This document shows, piece by piece, positions 1-13,306 of a DNA stretch of 64,000 bases (its first letter is position 1; every line of letters begins with the position of its first letter). The notes under the pieces were generated by a model. It made no database searches and was not told the DNA's origin. It saw only the letters and a program-made list of their open reading frames with translations. The stretch is from Volvox africanus. Lineage: Eukaryota > Chlorophyta > Chlorophyceae > Chlamydomonadales > Volvocaceae. Both the position numbers and the translations under genes were made by a program. The stretch covers positions 2,397,001 to 2,461,000 of the forward strand of contig BSDZ01000080.1 in NCBI GenBank assembly GCA_030268105.1. The letters run 5' to 3'.

Positions 1-201
1 AAAACCGATATCGTGTGCGAGTAGGTATCTGTGAGGGTCAGGGTGAAGCTTTTGGAAGCGAGAGGAGTTGCGAATGCATCCAAATGTACGACAAAGGGCC
101 GGTTATGCGGTTAACTGACATCGACGGACTTGCCGAAGGATTGTATTACGAACAATGATAGTATTTAGACCTTTAGAAGAAGGAAGCTCATTTTGAGAAG
201 A
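1..201. other. 5' flank of the TRM1-like gene
   Basis: No coding segment is recognised here. It probably holds the 5' UTR and promoter of the downstream tRNA methyltransferase gene. An upstream exon of that gene cannot be excluded, because the first exon I can see begins with a plausible but unconfirmed ATG at 202. Confidence 0.4.
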
Positions 202-3200
202 ATGGTCGCAACCATTCCGTGCGTCGGAAGTCGCTATTTACAGGTTCGGGGGTCGATACCAAGGCGTAAAATGCAGCTTCAATGGACATCAGCACATAAT
301 TTGAACATCAGGGTTAAATCTTGCGCGTTTACATCCATACCGCGTGCCGTGCCCTCGACGACCGGCAGCGAGACTGCGGATGCGGCGGTAATAGATGGCG
401 CCTGGAAAGTGCGGGGGGAGCGCGGGGTGTCCTTCATAACAGGTCTGTAGCTTAATATCCGGAATGCGCTGCTTCCTACACGGGTGTTTGTCGTACGGTT
501 ATGGCTAGCAAACGTTTGTGCCTAGAACGGTGCACAGGATACGTTACAGAACTCGCCCCTACCAGAATATTTAAATACAGCCCTACCGTCATGAACCTCA
601 CCGACTGGTTGTCATCTACCACATGTGCCCATTATGAATGTACCCATCAGGCGAAGCATTCTACAGAGCGGAAAGCTGCGCCGGCCGGGACTTGGCTGTG
701 CTTGCCGCGGTGTTGCATCGCCGACGCACGGGAAGCCTACGCGTGCTAGATGTCATGGGTGGAAGCGGCATGCGCGGGGCAAGGTACCTTGCACAGGTGT
801 GCGGGTAACACGACGCTTGCAATGCAGAGCAGAGCTGGCGGTGGAGTTGCCGCCAATGCAGTGGTGCTGGCTGGCGGTGGTGCTGGCTGGAGGTCCCGCC
901 GATGCAATAGACTTGTTTGTCATGATGCACAATGCTGCATGATTGCACTTCGTATGCGCAGACTTCAGTCCGTCCTTCATCGATTCAGGTTGGATAACTG
1001 TCACCCTAGGCATATGAGCCATTTTCATCGGCCCTTGTGACGATGTGGCTCACATGAAGGACCCTGGCCAAAGTGGCAGTTCACTGTGTCCAAACGAGCT
1101 GCTTGTTCAACAGCCGCGCACCAGCTGCTTCGGGCCGCTCACTCAATTGTGATTGAACACTGATCACTAATTGCCTAGAGTCCTCACAGCTCGGCAACCC
1201 TAGACAATGGCCGGCTGGTCCGGTCCCTTTCCCATTCCTTTTACAACAGGCAGACGCCGACGAAGTCTGGGTCAATGAAGGTAATATGGATTTGCATTAT
1301 GCCGTTGTGTACAATATGTGCTCGGCCGCGGGCCTGCCGGTACCCCGGGTCCAGGCCGGCTGCGCAACGGCGGCCATCACAGGGCCGGCAGGGGTGGCTA
1401 GCGATAGCACCGCGGGATTGGGGCCGGCAAATCAAGCTGCTACTGCTACTGAACGGGAGGAGCTTTCAGGGCAGTCACTGCGTGCTATCGCGGCCTATTG
1501 GGAAGGTCAGGCGCAGCGGCTTCGGTTGGAAGGGCTGGCGCGGGATGTGTGGCAATGGGACGTGCCCCGGCCGACGGGGAGCTGTGATGACGCGTTGCGG
1601 CCCAGACAGCTGCTTACACCGGCAGTAGCTGAAGCAGCTGCAGATTCCAAATCAACCGCATGCAGTCTAAGGGATGGCAACAGCGGTGATAGCGGTAGCA
1701 GCAGCTACAGCAGCCTGCCCAGAGCAAGTGGTTCCGGCACTTCAGGGCTTAGCCAGGCGCAGTCGGCAGAGCCCACACGAGGACACAGACGGATTCGGAT
1801 CTCCCACGCGGACGCTAACAGGTGCGGCGTCATCATTTTTCGCGCACGTGGCACATGGCTTGAGGGTAACTTACGACTGTGGCCTGACCCCGTGGTCAGC
1901 GCTGCCCTGGGTGGGCAGCGCTGCCCTGGGCATTTTGGGAACCTTTCCAAGGTGTGCTGAGATGACCGATACACATGTGTATATGAGCATGGGAAGGACA
2001 ATAGAAGAAATACCGCTAGGGCGAGGGCGAGAGCGCGTTCCTTCTAACGAGGCCGCAGCGCGGTCCTGGTTGCGTGGCTCAACAGTGCATGCACTCTACT
2101 CTCTCCTGTGCTCTTCGTACACTGTTACCTCTGCAGGTTGCTTACCAACTGCTATATGCGTGAGTCGTATTACGACGTGGTGGATGTGGACAGCTTTGGC
2201 TCCGGGACCATGCACTTTCCGGCTGCAATTGACGCCGTACGGTACGGGGGCCTGATCTACCTCACTGGCACCGACGGCTTTACAACCAGTGGCAAGCGCC
2301 CGGCACGAAGCCTGGCGGCGTACGGCAGCTATGCGCGTGCGACACCCTGGGCGAACGAGCAGGTGGGGCGTAGTCAGGGGGTGCGGATGTCGCTCTGTTT
2401 GTTTGTGTTCTGGTGGCACAACTTCAGGATTGTGACTTCAGGATCAACCCAGGCCGCCTGCGCCAGAGATCATAGGATGCAGAAAAGAACTATTTGACAG
2501 GAGAGGCAAATGCAAACACCATGGCTGCCGATGTAAAAATTGCGCAAATGCGAACCTGAGGAGGCCATGACTCTCTGGGCGCAATATGTTTGCATCACCG
2601 TCAGATAATTGTGTGTGTATCGTGTCAGGGAGGTTTGGCTGGGGAACTCTCTAACCCATGGACAACCCCTTCATCCGTTCTTCTCATCCCGGCATTATAT
2701 CAGACGGTAACGTCTGGTGCGGTCTGAACGTCCACTGCGCAACCGCCAGCTTCATTTCGGAAGTGCACAACTCACGGGCGCTGCTTTTCACCCCGGGCTG
2801 CACATGTCTCTTCCGCTCTGCCTTACCAGGGACTGCGCATGATCATCGGTTCTGCGGTTCGTGAAGCCGCTGCCCGCGGTGTGACTTTGGCACCCATCTT
2901 TTCGCTGTACTCCTACCACGGCCCCGTGTTTCGGGTCATGCTCCGCGCCACTCGCAGCGCCGAGTGGCCTGCCAACCACTACGGCTTTATGGGGCACTGC
3001 TTCGTGCACGGCGATAATTACACCGTCGGCTGGCGCCAGCTGGGGAAGGCCACGTGCAGGTGCGCGGCCCGTGGCAGGCGTCCCATCCAAAGCTCCTCAA
3101 ACACCGTCAGTGGGATAGAGGCAGCAAACAACACCGGTGTGACATCGAACGGCACTGACCTGGGTGGAAACGATGCCCCGAGCAGTGCTTGCATCTCGGC

Positions 3201-4286
3201 AAGCAGCCCGGGAGGGATACATAGCCATACACGTCGGGGGGAACATGGTTCTGGGTCGTCCAAGGCTGGCAGTCCGGGCAACCGGGAGCGAACCGAGGAT
3301 ACATGCGAGCCTGGAGCGGAGGACGGCTCCCCGACCGGCATCCAGCTGGTGCTATCGGGACCGCTTTGGACTGGGCCGCTACATGATGCGGCCGAGCTTC
3401 AAGCCATGGCGGCAGAGGCCGCAAGCAGAGGCTGGACGGGCTTCGGACTAGATGCAGCGGCGACACCCCATTTACAAAACCGCGTGAAGAGCAGGTGTGT
3501 ATACAGCTGAAAACCAAGAGGCAAAAAGTACCCCTATGGTTCGTTTCGAATGCGGAGATTGCAAGGTGCTGTGTCATGGGAAACGGGCCCAGGGGACCAT
3601 TGGGGCGCAGCTGGTTGTTCACGGGAATCCATCGGGGTGTAGGACACGGGGCAAATGCTTGGGTGGCTAGACCACGTTCGGTCGCGGATGCACGCGAGGC
3701 TTGGCCGGTGGACGAGTTTGTGCACCCCATACCCCGCTGCACCTGTACTTCACAGCCGCAACGTGCGGCCGCTCGAGGAGCTCTTGGAGGTGCTGCTTGA
3801 GGAGGCTGACCCGCGCCTGCCACCAGGCTTCTTCTCCATCGATGAATCTGTGGCGCGGCGGCTGGTGCGGCCGCCCTCGCGTGATGGTCTCATCGCGGCG
3901 TTGCGCCAGGAGGGCTTTGCAGCAGCTAGGTGTCACCTGGAGGTATGCAACGTTGGGAGGGTGGCGATAGGTTTGTTGCGGACGAGATGGCGCTGTTTGG
4001 TCACTTTTGGCATCATCGACCCCTCATGGCTCGCATCGCACGTTCTGCTGGCGTCCGCTATGGAGCCGATGCTCACTCACGCCTCTTCAAGGCATCACTT
4101 CCCCCAATCAAGAAGGCACACTGAGGAACTGCAGCGACACAACTGTGCTTCGGGGTCTGGTGGTACGACCTCTGCTTCGGGGCCTGGTGCTCCTGGCCAC
4201 AGGCTCGTGCCTTCCGCACAAATGCTTGCATGGTCGACGTGCTACGAGTGGCGGAGGAGCGGCTGGGCATTCCGCGGAGGCGGTAG
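202..4286 (+). CDS. TRM1: TRM1-like tRNA (guanine26-N2)-dimethyltransferase
   Basis: Predicted to use S-adenosylmethionine to dimethylate G26 of tRNAs. Exons: 202-442, 651-796, 1250-1280, 1383-1821, 2137-2362, 2830-3494, 3756-3942, 4203-4286; total 2019 nt, 672 aa, all phases match. Seen in order: an Arg/Ser/Thr-rich N-terminus (residues 1-70, possibly an organelle transit peptide); FITGEAFYRAESCAGRDLA (about 78-97), the family's RDL block; SAM-binding motif LDVMGGSGMRGARYL (about 111); VWVNE in the 31-nt third exon; motif IV DVVDVDSFGSG (about 297); the GPLWTGPLHD block (about 537); and a C-terminal domain with DPRLPPGFFSIDES and EGFAAARCHLE. It resembles the plant-type TRM1 clade, with VDVDSFGS where animal enzymes have DLDPFGS or DLDPYGS. 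The sixth exon carries a Ser/Gly-rich insert of about 90 residues before GPLWTG; an intron could instead be hidden there. Organellar versus nuclear location is not decided by the sequence. Confidence 0.88.
1897..1931. repeat. short direct repeat inside a TRM1 intron
   Basis: The 15-nt unit CAGCGCTGCCCTGGG occurs twice, at about 1897-1911 and 1917-1931, separated by a few G/T-rich bases, within the intron between exons 4 and 5 of the TRM1-like gene. No function is apparent; it looks like a small local duplication. Confidence 0.6.
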
Positions 4287-5524
4287 CGGTGACACTTTTG
4301 GGAGGAGCTCTGGCATGGCTGTGGCTTGTGAGCTTGGCTGATTGGGGCGACGCATGGGATTCCCTCTCTGCTGTACGTCCGGATGCGGTAGACCTGTCAC
4401 TGAGGATGACGCACGTATCTGGTTGCTCTGTTGGGACTGAGGAATGTCCGCGGATGTTACGCAGCATTGCTTCTGCTACTCATACGACAAGATGAGGTCA
4501 TACGCATGCGCGAGAGACACTCAGCTGCGAGAGGTACTGAAGTCCGGCAACCTGCAAAGCTGCAGAAACTGTATGGGCCGTGCAGATTTTACAAGGTAAC
4601 AGTGTATAAACGTAGGCTATATTCCGGCTGGCGACCCAGTGAAGTTATATCGAAAAGGAGGAGGTTGTACGCTAGGGCAAACATGCCGTGTACTCTCATG
4701 GCCCACGTGTGTGTTCCACTGGGTTAAGAAGTTGTTATTCTCAGGTGGAGGATGATCCCAGAACGGAATGAAGTTTTTCTTTCGTGGCTCTAGGAGTCCC
4801 AAGTAAACTCACGTCTTCAATACAATACCATGGACAGGGGCAACGACATTAATGCTAACTGCAGTAACATATACGGATACTGCAGCCCCAAACCGGTACT
4901 TCGATAATAGTAGCAGCAGCAGGATGTCCATCATGATCGAATATTGCGTCCTATGGTCCTCGTTCCCTTTGACTACCATTGGTTGGGGTTTGGGGGTTCA
5001 AATTTCTTTCCCTGGCTGTTTCTAGTACGCGGGTTCACTGCTCTGTTCGGTAGTCCTGGTCTGGAGCGCATATGCTACAGCATTAATAGCTGCGTGTAGC
5101 TTCCTTTGGAGGATGCTATTACCGGCATGGGTGTTTCTTGTGCACTTAGTCCTGGTTAGTTCCTTGACAACTTTCGACATACTACCCTTCCCTTGGGCTC
5201 CCTCGGCACTTCCCTGCCCGGTTACCACAAATCACAAACCTAAGACCGCAGTAATCCATTGTTGATATCAATCCTGAGTACTAGCTACTCCGGAAGGGAA
5301 GCCTACGAAAAGCGGAAAATGCACATGCATGCATGGTATCAATTCGTCCATTACATGACATTCACTGATGTATCCAATATCCTCATGATAACGGCGACCT
5401 ATCGGGCATCACATCACAATCATGTTGGGATATGATGCGTCCTAACTGTAAACCCCCTATGCACCTCCACGCGCCGTTGGTCGGAGAGCCCGTGTTGTGT
5501 AGCCACACAGTCCCCACACTTTGG
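4287..5524. other. convergent intergenic region (TRM1-like / kinesin-9 3' ends)
   Basis: This 1.2-kb stretch separates two genes transcribed toward each other, so it should hold both 3' UTRs. Open frames here are short and show no family motif or splice pattern. A TGTAA lies at 5447-5451 on the + strand, and its complement TTACA at 5351-5355 could serve the minus-strand kinesin gene. I see no RNA gene or mobile element. Confidence 0.5.
5351..5355 (-). other. candidate poly(A) signal TGTAA of kinesin-9
   Basis: TGTAA on the minus strand about 170 nt beyond the kinesin stop. TGTAA is the usual chlorophyte polyadenylation signal. A pentamer occurs often by chance, so only position and orientation support the call. 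Confidence 0.35.
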
Positions 5525-8500
5525 TTAACCCGCAACACTCGGACGCGTGCTTCCCCCAAATGCAGCTGCGGGCCGCGTCTTTTTCGCGCTGCCGGGCCGA
5601 TGTGCCACCCTCGAGGTCTTCTGCAGCAGCATCTGCTGGGCGTTGTAATAAGCCATAGCCTGCGGACTGGACAGCTCTTCTCCCGAAGGCGCCACCAGAC
5701 TGCTCAGGGGTACCTTCCCTCCACCGGACCGGGGCTTCAACCCTGCTGATGTAGCGCCGCCACCGTGGCTGCTGGCAGCCGAAACCGATGAACCACTGGG
5801 CGATGGTGGTGGCAGACCCGCTCTTCCTCCTGCCACGGCGCCGGCCGTGGCTGCCAGCGGTCGTGGCGCCGGATGACGCATGCCGGTCACTGTGGCTGCG
5901 GTTGCGCCGGGTACTGTGGTTGCTAGATCAGCAGCAGGGAGAGGGGATCGTCCACGTGGTGGCCAGGTTGATGTGTCATCCTCACCACCCTCATCCGCTG
6001 GGGGTCGGCCGTACGTGTCTTCATACCACTCGGCAAACTCCAAAAGCAGCTCCTTGTTGCATTGCTCCACTAAGCCCTGGTCAAAGAGAAAATATACCGG
6101 GGGGTTACCCAAATGTTGCTGATGACCGCAACGGCAAGTATGGAATTGCACGCTGTAGATAAATAAATAAAAGCTACACACTGCAGACGTACCGCGCGTA
6201 GGATGGATGGCTTGAATGCTTGGCATCCATCAACATTCCAGCAGTCGGGCAAGCATTACCCACTCAACACTCAACATACCCACCTACCTGCGTGTAGTCC
6301 ACCTCGCTCTTAACCACCTGCAGCTCGTTATAGTTTTCCTTGTACGATACCTTGAGTTCCTTGATCCTCATGAGTATGTCAAACTCCTCCGCATCCAGCA
6401 CCTATTGCGGAACAACGATGGAAGCACGTATGTCCGTCAACAGCGCCGTCTACTATAACATGCACTGCCGCGCAGACACCAAGACGGAATTCCAAGCCAT
6501 GCCTTAAGCATTCGCTCACAGAAAAGACGGTTCAACCTTCAGCTGCACCAAGGTCCAAGAAAGTTGCTCCCCTTATACCATTGGGAGGTCCCTGACGTCG
6601 GTTTCGGCTGTACAATCATAAACGTGGGAACTATTTGCACAGTAATTCTAGAGTTTGTCCATCGTAAGGCCAGCTCCAGCATGATAAGCAGTTCCGTAAC
6701 TCCATATAAAGTGGCTTGTTGGTCTCTGAACCCCGATGCATTCTTGAAAAAGTATACAACCCCCTTCTTCCGTAAAATGGGAAGCAACCCACTGGATGGC
6801 AAGCAACGTGGCGGTTATCCTCCCCACGGCCCATCGTCTTCCCGACATGACTGCCTCCTCTTACCCGCCGTCCTGCTGATGCCTTCTCTGCTGTCGAAGC
6901 CACTGCCGCATCATTCATTCAACCTTAACTCCCAAACATGCTTACTTGGAAAGCACCAACCATCGGTAGATGCTTGGAACCCTGCCTTGTTGCACGGTGC
7001 ATCCTTGCAGGCCAGCGAGGGTCCAAAACGTGCGTCTAAGCGTTCCCGGCACCCACCTCCTTTCCTGCCCGTACTCTCCCCCTACCCACCTGCGATCCCT
7101 CGCCTCGTTGCTGCACGCGCTGCCGCTTCAACTCCTCTTCCCTCGCCTTGAGCGAGTCCAGCTCTCGCTTGGACGCATTAACCGCCAGGCCCAGTTCCTT
7201 AGCCCGAGTGCGGCTAGTCTTAAGCTTGGCACGATTCTCCGCCAGCAAACGGGCCTTGAGGGCACCAGGACCTGCCTTATAATCCTCCAATGCGGTCAGC
7301 CTGGGACCCGGCAGCAGGGGCCCCAACAGTCGCGGCAAGGCAGTAGCAGAAAGGACTGGTTGCTTCAGCGCATCGGCGGGTCCCATACCCATGCCGTGAG
7401 AACCACTCAGGGTCGAGCATCTGCACCTAAGCTTAGGGGCTACACAATCGCATGATTCTTATAGTTTATGCGAACGATTATGCGCTTCAGCCTACCCTTT
7501 GTCCTGAGTGACTTTGAAAGTGTGAGTTATGTCTTCGAGGTCTGAACGTTTGACAGAGATATTTTAAAAGCAAAGACGCTGATTGAGGATATAGCCGCCG
7601 TGATCACCGGCCGTGATAATGACAAAGCTGATGTGCCATCAGATACTGGCGCGTTTTCATTATGGTTACTGGCAAACCTCTGTGACGGCCCACATGAAAA
7701 TATGCCGAACACAACGTTCGTCCAGGGTTATTATATCAACATGCAGCCCCGCATACACGTACCGGTCCGGTGCAACCACGCCTGCCGAGGCCATTTCGGC
7801 AGCCGCTGCATTAGTCCCCGTGCCCTGCTGACTGAGCAGCCGTTCTGCAAGGCTGGCGCCACCACTGCCATCCTCAATGCTGCCCATGCTTCCAGGCCGG
7901 GCATCATCCGGCGCCATACCCGCGCCGCCCAATCGCTCTACCTTGCCGACACCGGGCCCTTCCGTGATGCCATGACCGCCAACACCGTTGCCGATGCCGC
8001 TGGGTCGCCTGGCAGCAAGAGCAGCAGCCGTCGACAGGCTGCCGCCGGGCGCGGTACTGCTGCCGGCAGAGGGTGATCGCTGGACTTGCGGAGGTGCCCC
8101 GGTCGCGGACTCTCTGCTTGCAGCACCGGGGCCGCACACGCCCAGACCAACAGACCGTGCCATCCCCAGCGGGGCACTCCGCATAGCTTCTCGGTATAAG
8201 TGCTGGGACGGTGGCGGACGGAAGGGGCGGCACGTTGATGGGCTCTTTGGGGAGCAGGAAGTATGAGCTACCCGGGAATTGCCGGGAACCGGAACTGAAA
8301 GCAGACCTCAGCGTGGGATACCCTTCCTCCCCATGCGCGTTATGGACCCGCCCTACCTTACACGCCAATAGGATCTCCTTCACGTGCCGTAAGCTGTGCA
8401 GCTCCAGGGGCTCAATACTCTCCTCTGCAACGGTACCACCACCACTGGCGCCGCCCTGGACTGCGGAGGGGTCGGCCATCAGGAAATCCAGCACACGCGT

Positions 8501-11500
8501 GCGGAGCTCGGTGCGCTGTGCCTGATTGTATGGTGTGTACTGCACTCCGCTGCGCATTACCATAGCATCGTGCATGGCCAGCTCCTGCTGCAGGTCTGCC
8601 ACCTGCCTGGAGGACCAGCGTATAAAGTTGGGAAATTTACGCTTCATAAATGAAAGCAATTAGAATCCCGACAGCACAAATCCCAGAATGCGGGATTGAG
8701 AGTTCATCCGAATGGGTTATGAATTATAGCATGGGTCCTCGATCAGGGTCGCAAAGCTAATGCAAAGTCATCACCCCATCCAACCTCACACACAGACCCC
8801 GCAATATGACCCAATTCTGCCTCCGCGCGCGGAAGTCATACAAACAGAAGCGCAGGTCAGGTCACCGCATAATCGTGCGAAGCCACGCACCTTTCTAGCT
8901 GCCGCACCCTCGCGCTGCTATCCTGCATCACGTTGGCACTGACTTCGCACGTGACCCGCATCATACGCTGTGCAAAGCGGCACGTACTCACGGTCTCGTC
9001 TGTCTGTGCCACGTCTGACCAGACGTTTGCCACCAACACCGTACGGCAATTGCCGCCCAAGCTGTTCTTCAGCACGTGGGTGAGCTTGCTGGACCTGATC
9101 GCATTTGGTTGTTAGAGGAAGCGATAGTAACCCGGGAGGAAACCGGGAGAAAAATGATCCGAAAGCGCCCCGAGGTCCACGAGGGTTAGTTCCGTAGTTT
9201 CGGGGCATACCGCTCAGGAAAGGGGACTGGCGGTGGTGCCTCGTTCCGGGCGAAACCATGCATATGTCTTAGTTTTCATATTCTGAAAAGACAGTAATGT
9301 TCCAGCATTTATCCGGAATGGGCGATAAGAAACACACACTCCCAGCCGTGATCCTTGGCAACACAGCCACGAAAACACACAGACCTCTCAGCAGCCCAAA
9401 CACCCCAACATCTTGCCTGCCCTCTCACACCTGAATGGCACATGGTCTCGATTCTTGTCACCCAGCCCCAGGATGACCTGCTCCAGAATGCTGAGGCTCT
9501 TATTGATGTGACCCGCCTCCCGCAGCACCAGTCCCTCGCTCTTGGTTTTAGATACCCGCTCGCTGCCCGCCAAGTCCACCAGCGCTACCCGGGACATCAA
9601 CACGTCGCCACCCGCCTGCGTGGGCGGGGTTTAAGTTGGGTGGTAGTTGAGGATGGGCTTGCGGGAATTTTGCAGCGTGCTGCGGCTTGGTATGGGCTTG
9701 CGTAAAGCCACAAGTCTTCTGAATGTCAGTGACAGAGTGGGGCAGACATGTGTACTTCAAAATATACAGGGTATATTCAAATATGGCATGCAGAAGGTTA
9801 ACTTAGATGCCCAAATTCCACCCAGACGAGAGGGATTATGCCCTACGGCCTGCTTGAAGCAGCACTGCGGGCCGCGTCGTGCATAATACCAACACTTCAA
9901 TCGTCAGTTGCCACCAAACCCGCCATGCATCTGACCAGAAGCCCAAATTACAATAAGAAATGCTTCAGATTTTCTCGGCCTGGCGACTCGCGCCGCCTTA
10001 CCTCGCCCACTGGCCGCAGCTCCACCAAAATAGTGAAGATAGAGTGTGAGCGCGAGGACTCGCGGTTGAGCTGATGCTCTCCAATCACCCGATTGGTTTC
10101 TCCCTGTGGATCAGTAGCCACTCCTCGTTACCCGGTACGCAGCAGATCAACCAACGCCCGAAACCTTGCAGATCGGTGGCCTGGAGGCACAAGGCTGAAC
10201 GAATGCGCTCTGCGTACTGCCCTGAACCTTCAATAGAGGCACGTATGTTCGACACTCGAAGGGTGGCATGCAGGCGGTACTATACGCAGCAGCATCCCGG
10301 GCTGGAGGTGATAAATCTCATCTTGTGGAGCTTACACAGCAGCAACAGCCGCATCAGCGGCTAGATAGGAACGTAGCCGCTGATGCGTCTGCGCCTGTAT
10401 CACCAGGATTTCAATGCATTTGATGTTGGATAAGAGCTAAACCCGCAATACCGGATGGGTCTTTGGTTCTCCCTAGGGCGACCCTTCAGGCTCCATCTTT
10501 ACCTCAAAGAGGAGAGCAAGCGCCTCAGCCTCCGACGCCACCACGGCAGTGCGCAGACCAGACACCGTCACCACCCCGCGGCTGTTTTCGTAGATGCTGA
10601 TCTCGTGTGGCTGTGTTGTGATATCCAACAAATCATACAGCAACTCGTTGTAGATCTGCCGCGAGGTCGGGGACCAGGTAAGGCGGCAGCCCGAGTGATC
10701 TCCGGGGCCACATTCGCCATGGTTAGGGCGATGGCTGCTTAAGTTACTCCTAAGTACGCGATAAGTCATTCAATTCATGCAAGAGCATGGTTCTTGCTGA
10801 AAGTAAGACAACAGCATGGGTCAGCTCTCCTTCTGGGGTCAAACGCCGCACCTCTCGCGTGAAACCAGGTCATGAGGTATCGTTAGGCAGCCCTACTATA
10901 AGCCCGGAGCCTTACGTCGATTTTCCTGCAAATAAGATGTAATGTCCAGCCAAGGAAAAGACATTCTATAGCCTCATACTGCCACCCAACCTTTAGGGTT
11001 TCAGTGTTGAGGTGTTAAGTCCAATCGATACCCCAACACCTAATCACACGCACCTCCAGGTACTGTATGCTAATCTTAGCCTCGCGATCCGGCATGGCCT
11101 TGACCTCGGCAAACACGTGCCCTAGGGCACGCGGAATAATGCCGCGCTGCTTGTAGCTCTGCTTGCCACCGCTCATAGTGAACGTTTTACCCGCGCCTGC
11201 GGGCAGCACGAGGGCGTGAATGTGCCGGGGGTTTCAATCCAGTCGGCCTGCACGATTGGACAACGGACCTTTTGCACTACAAGGAATTGCACATGATTGC
11301 TGGTAAAAACGATTATACAAGAAGGCTACTGCTCTGACGTTCTCTCTGGGACCTGGGTCCTGCTGGTTGCCGAATCGTGTCATAGCAAAATAGGTATCGA
11401 TTAGAGGAAGACAAACAAGGTAGAATACCCAGGCGATTGCAGCATGACTCCTACCCGTCTGGCCGTAGCACATGATGGTGCCGTTGAAGCCCTCCAGTGC

Positions 11501-11813
11501 GTCACGGACCACCTCAGATGCGGCGGCCTGAGTGCGCGCGTTCAGATGGTAGGCAATAAGCCATAAGTACAACCCGCAGCACAGTGAAGCGAAAGCACCA
11601 GTTGCAAGTCAACAGCGATAGTTCAGGTGGCCGTGGGTCGGAGCTGGTAAGAGGTGTAAAAATCGCATTACCGGAATGGAACTTAGCTTAGGGCTGGCAA
11701 GAGAATTTTATATGAAGGGAGGCTTCTTTGTGAAGCAGGAAGTGGACATGCAGATTACCCACCTCGTAGACCTCCTCTTGGGACGCTGAGGCCAGAACAT
11801 TGTCGAATTTGAA
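5525..11813 (-). CDS. kinesin-9 family motor (KIF9/KLP1 type), 5' end not resolved
   Basis: Microtubule motor of the ciliary kinesin-9 family; Chlamydomonas KLP1 of this family sits on the central pair. Exons in transcript order: 11813-11763, 11527-11455, 11196-11054, 10655-10503, 10103-10002, 9615-9431, 9094-8891, 8606-8362, 8186-7757, 7420-7090, 6401-6288, 6076-5525; 2583 nt, 860 aa plus stop. Visible: FKFDNVLASASQEEVYE, P-loop GQTGAGKT split over an intron, IYNELLYDLLD, switch I NRESSRSHS, switch II LVDLAGSERVS, SSKLTHVLKNSLGGN, then the post-motor signature LQQELAMHDAMVMRS that points to KIF9 rather than KIF6. Coiled coils and the LLEFAEWYEDTYG block follow, then a Ser/Gly/Pro-rich tail. 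A low-complexity insert (exon 8186-7757) lies between neck and coiled coil. The first beta strand with the usual RxRP motif is missing, so roughly 50 N-terminal residues must be encoded upstream. Confidence 0.9.
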
Positions 11814-12865
11814 CTACAAGCCAAGGACGGGAGGACATGCCCCGAAATTATTATTTGGAGCCAAATCGTCAAATTACGGGGCGTGAGGTAGGAACAGCTT
11901 TTACGTCGCTACTGCAAGGGTATCGCAGTTTTAGCCGTAAAGACACTCCTAACAGTACACCATATCGCGATTGCCTTTGTTGTTATGTCCCAGTCCCCAA
12001 GCCTAGCCTCACCGTTACCCTAGTAAATGCAACCTCTCGACCGGATATCAGCGCACCTGGTAGCTTTGGGACGCTGGCTGCGATCCGCCTGGACGACCCT
12101 CTATAACTTTTTGTTGCACAATTGAGATCCCCTGTCATGCACATATGGTGCCATTACGGAATAAACAGACCGGCCGCGGCCCTTGGGACTGGCGAGATGG
12201 TGGTGATTAAAGGGTTAAGGGATCCTGCTCGAACCTTTTTGTCTGGAACAAATGCAATACATGTTCCACCATCCGATGGGCGTGCACGTAACACCACTCT
12301 AACTGCAGACGTCGTCATGAAGGGGTACTCGCTGATATCCGGTTTGGACAGGACTACCTAATCCAATACATAATCAAAATAAATAAGATATCGCGATAAA
12401 TAATTCAGTTCTTAAATGTCATTTAAAACTGTCAGGTACCGGTCAAGTCATACAGAAGTCCTGTCCTGAAACTATATAATTACTTCTACATTATATAAGC
12501 ACAAAAAATATGCAGGTTTATCAAATTTATAGGTCCAAGGCTCGCAAAGTACACTTCGCCACGCCACGGATAACAAATAGTCACAGGAAGCAGGATGTTC
12601 TCAGCTGTCTTATGAGTTTAGCCAATACCTGTCAGTTGTGCTAGCCTCACAGTGAAGAGGCCCTTGGTACGGCGTTTTAGATGGTGCCTTTTCCGGTCGG
12701 ATCTAAATACGTTCGATTCAGTCAGGATAAACAAGGGGAGCCCAGAGGCAACTGGCGATGCTATCTGAAACCGCGATGCTAAGTTAACCCGTGGGTGAAC
12801 GCGATGTACGAACTAGAGAAACACGGACGAGCGTACTGTGACAAGCGTGACTCGGATGCTAAGGG

Positions 12866-13306
12866 ATGTGGTCCTTCCATGTGGAGGCGCTATGTGGTCG
12901 TTCCAACCTATTGCAATGGCGAACAGCCCATGAGGCGGGAATAAGGTACTCGTGTGTCACAAAAACGCTAAGTATCGTACTATCAATACTTGCTTCGCGA
13001 TCAGATCCCTTCCTTGTGTTCTATGTGGAAGATGTATTCCTTGACAAGATCCTCGCATTGCAGTCCTCTCCTATTACCATCACCAATGTCCTATCCGGTG
13101 TCAGTACTCCCGTAGCAACAGTAGCAACAATGCACTTTGCCAGGGGTCCAATCCACGTCAGGGGTACCCTGCACTTTTCTAACGTCAGAACGTCAACGCG
13201 AGCAACACCACGCAAACCTGGTGACACATTGAACACACACAGTAACTGTGGTGAGCTCCACTGGCCTCCGCTTCTAGGAAAGGGCACTCAACTAAGGATG
13301 CAATGA
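12866..13306 (+). other. open reading frame of unknown status (146 codons)
   Basis: The longest open frame in the unresolved region. It reads through a Val/Thr/Ser-rich part (TNVLSGVSTPVATVATMHF) and a Thr/Arg-rich tail. No signal peptide, domain or splice pattern supports it, and the opposite strand is also open for 88 codons over 13021-13287. It could be chance, a gene fragment or part of a decayed element. No function is proposed. Confidence 0.2.

Noticed and set aside
3107..3823. 238-codon minus-strand open frame
   Set aside because: Antisense shadow of the TRM1-like exons; composition is Arg/Pro/Cys-rich and no domain is recognisable.
12650..12702. Segment reading IRPEKAPSK as the missing kinesin N-terminus
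   Set aside because: Only the short IRP resembles a motor start; the rest does not align and its phase does not join the exon at 11813 without further exons.
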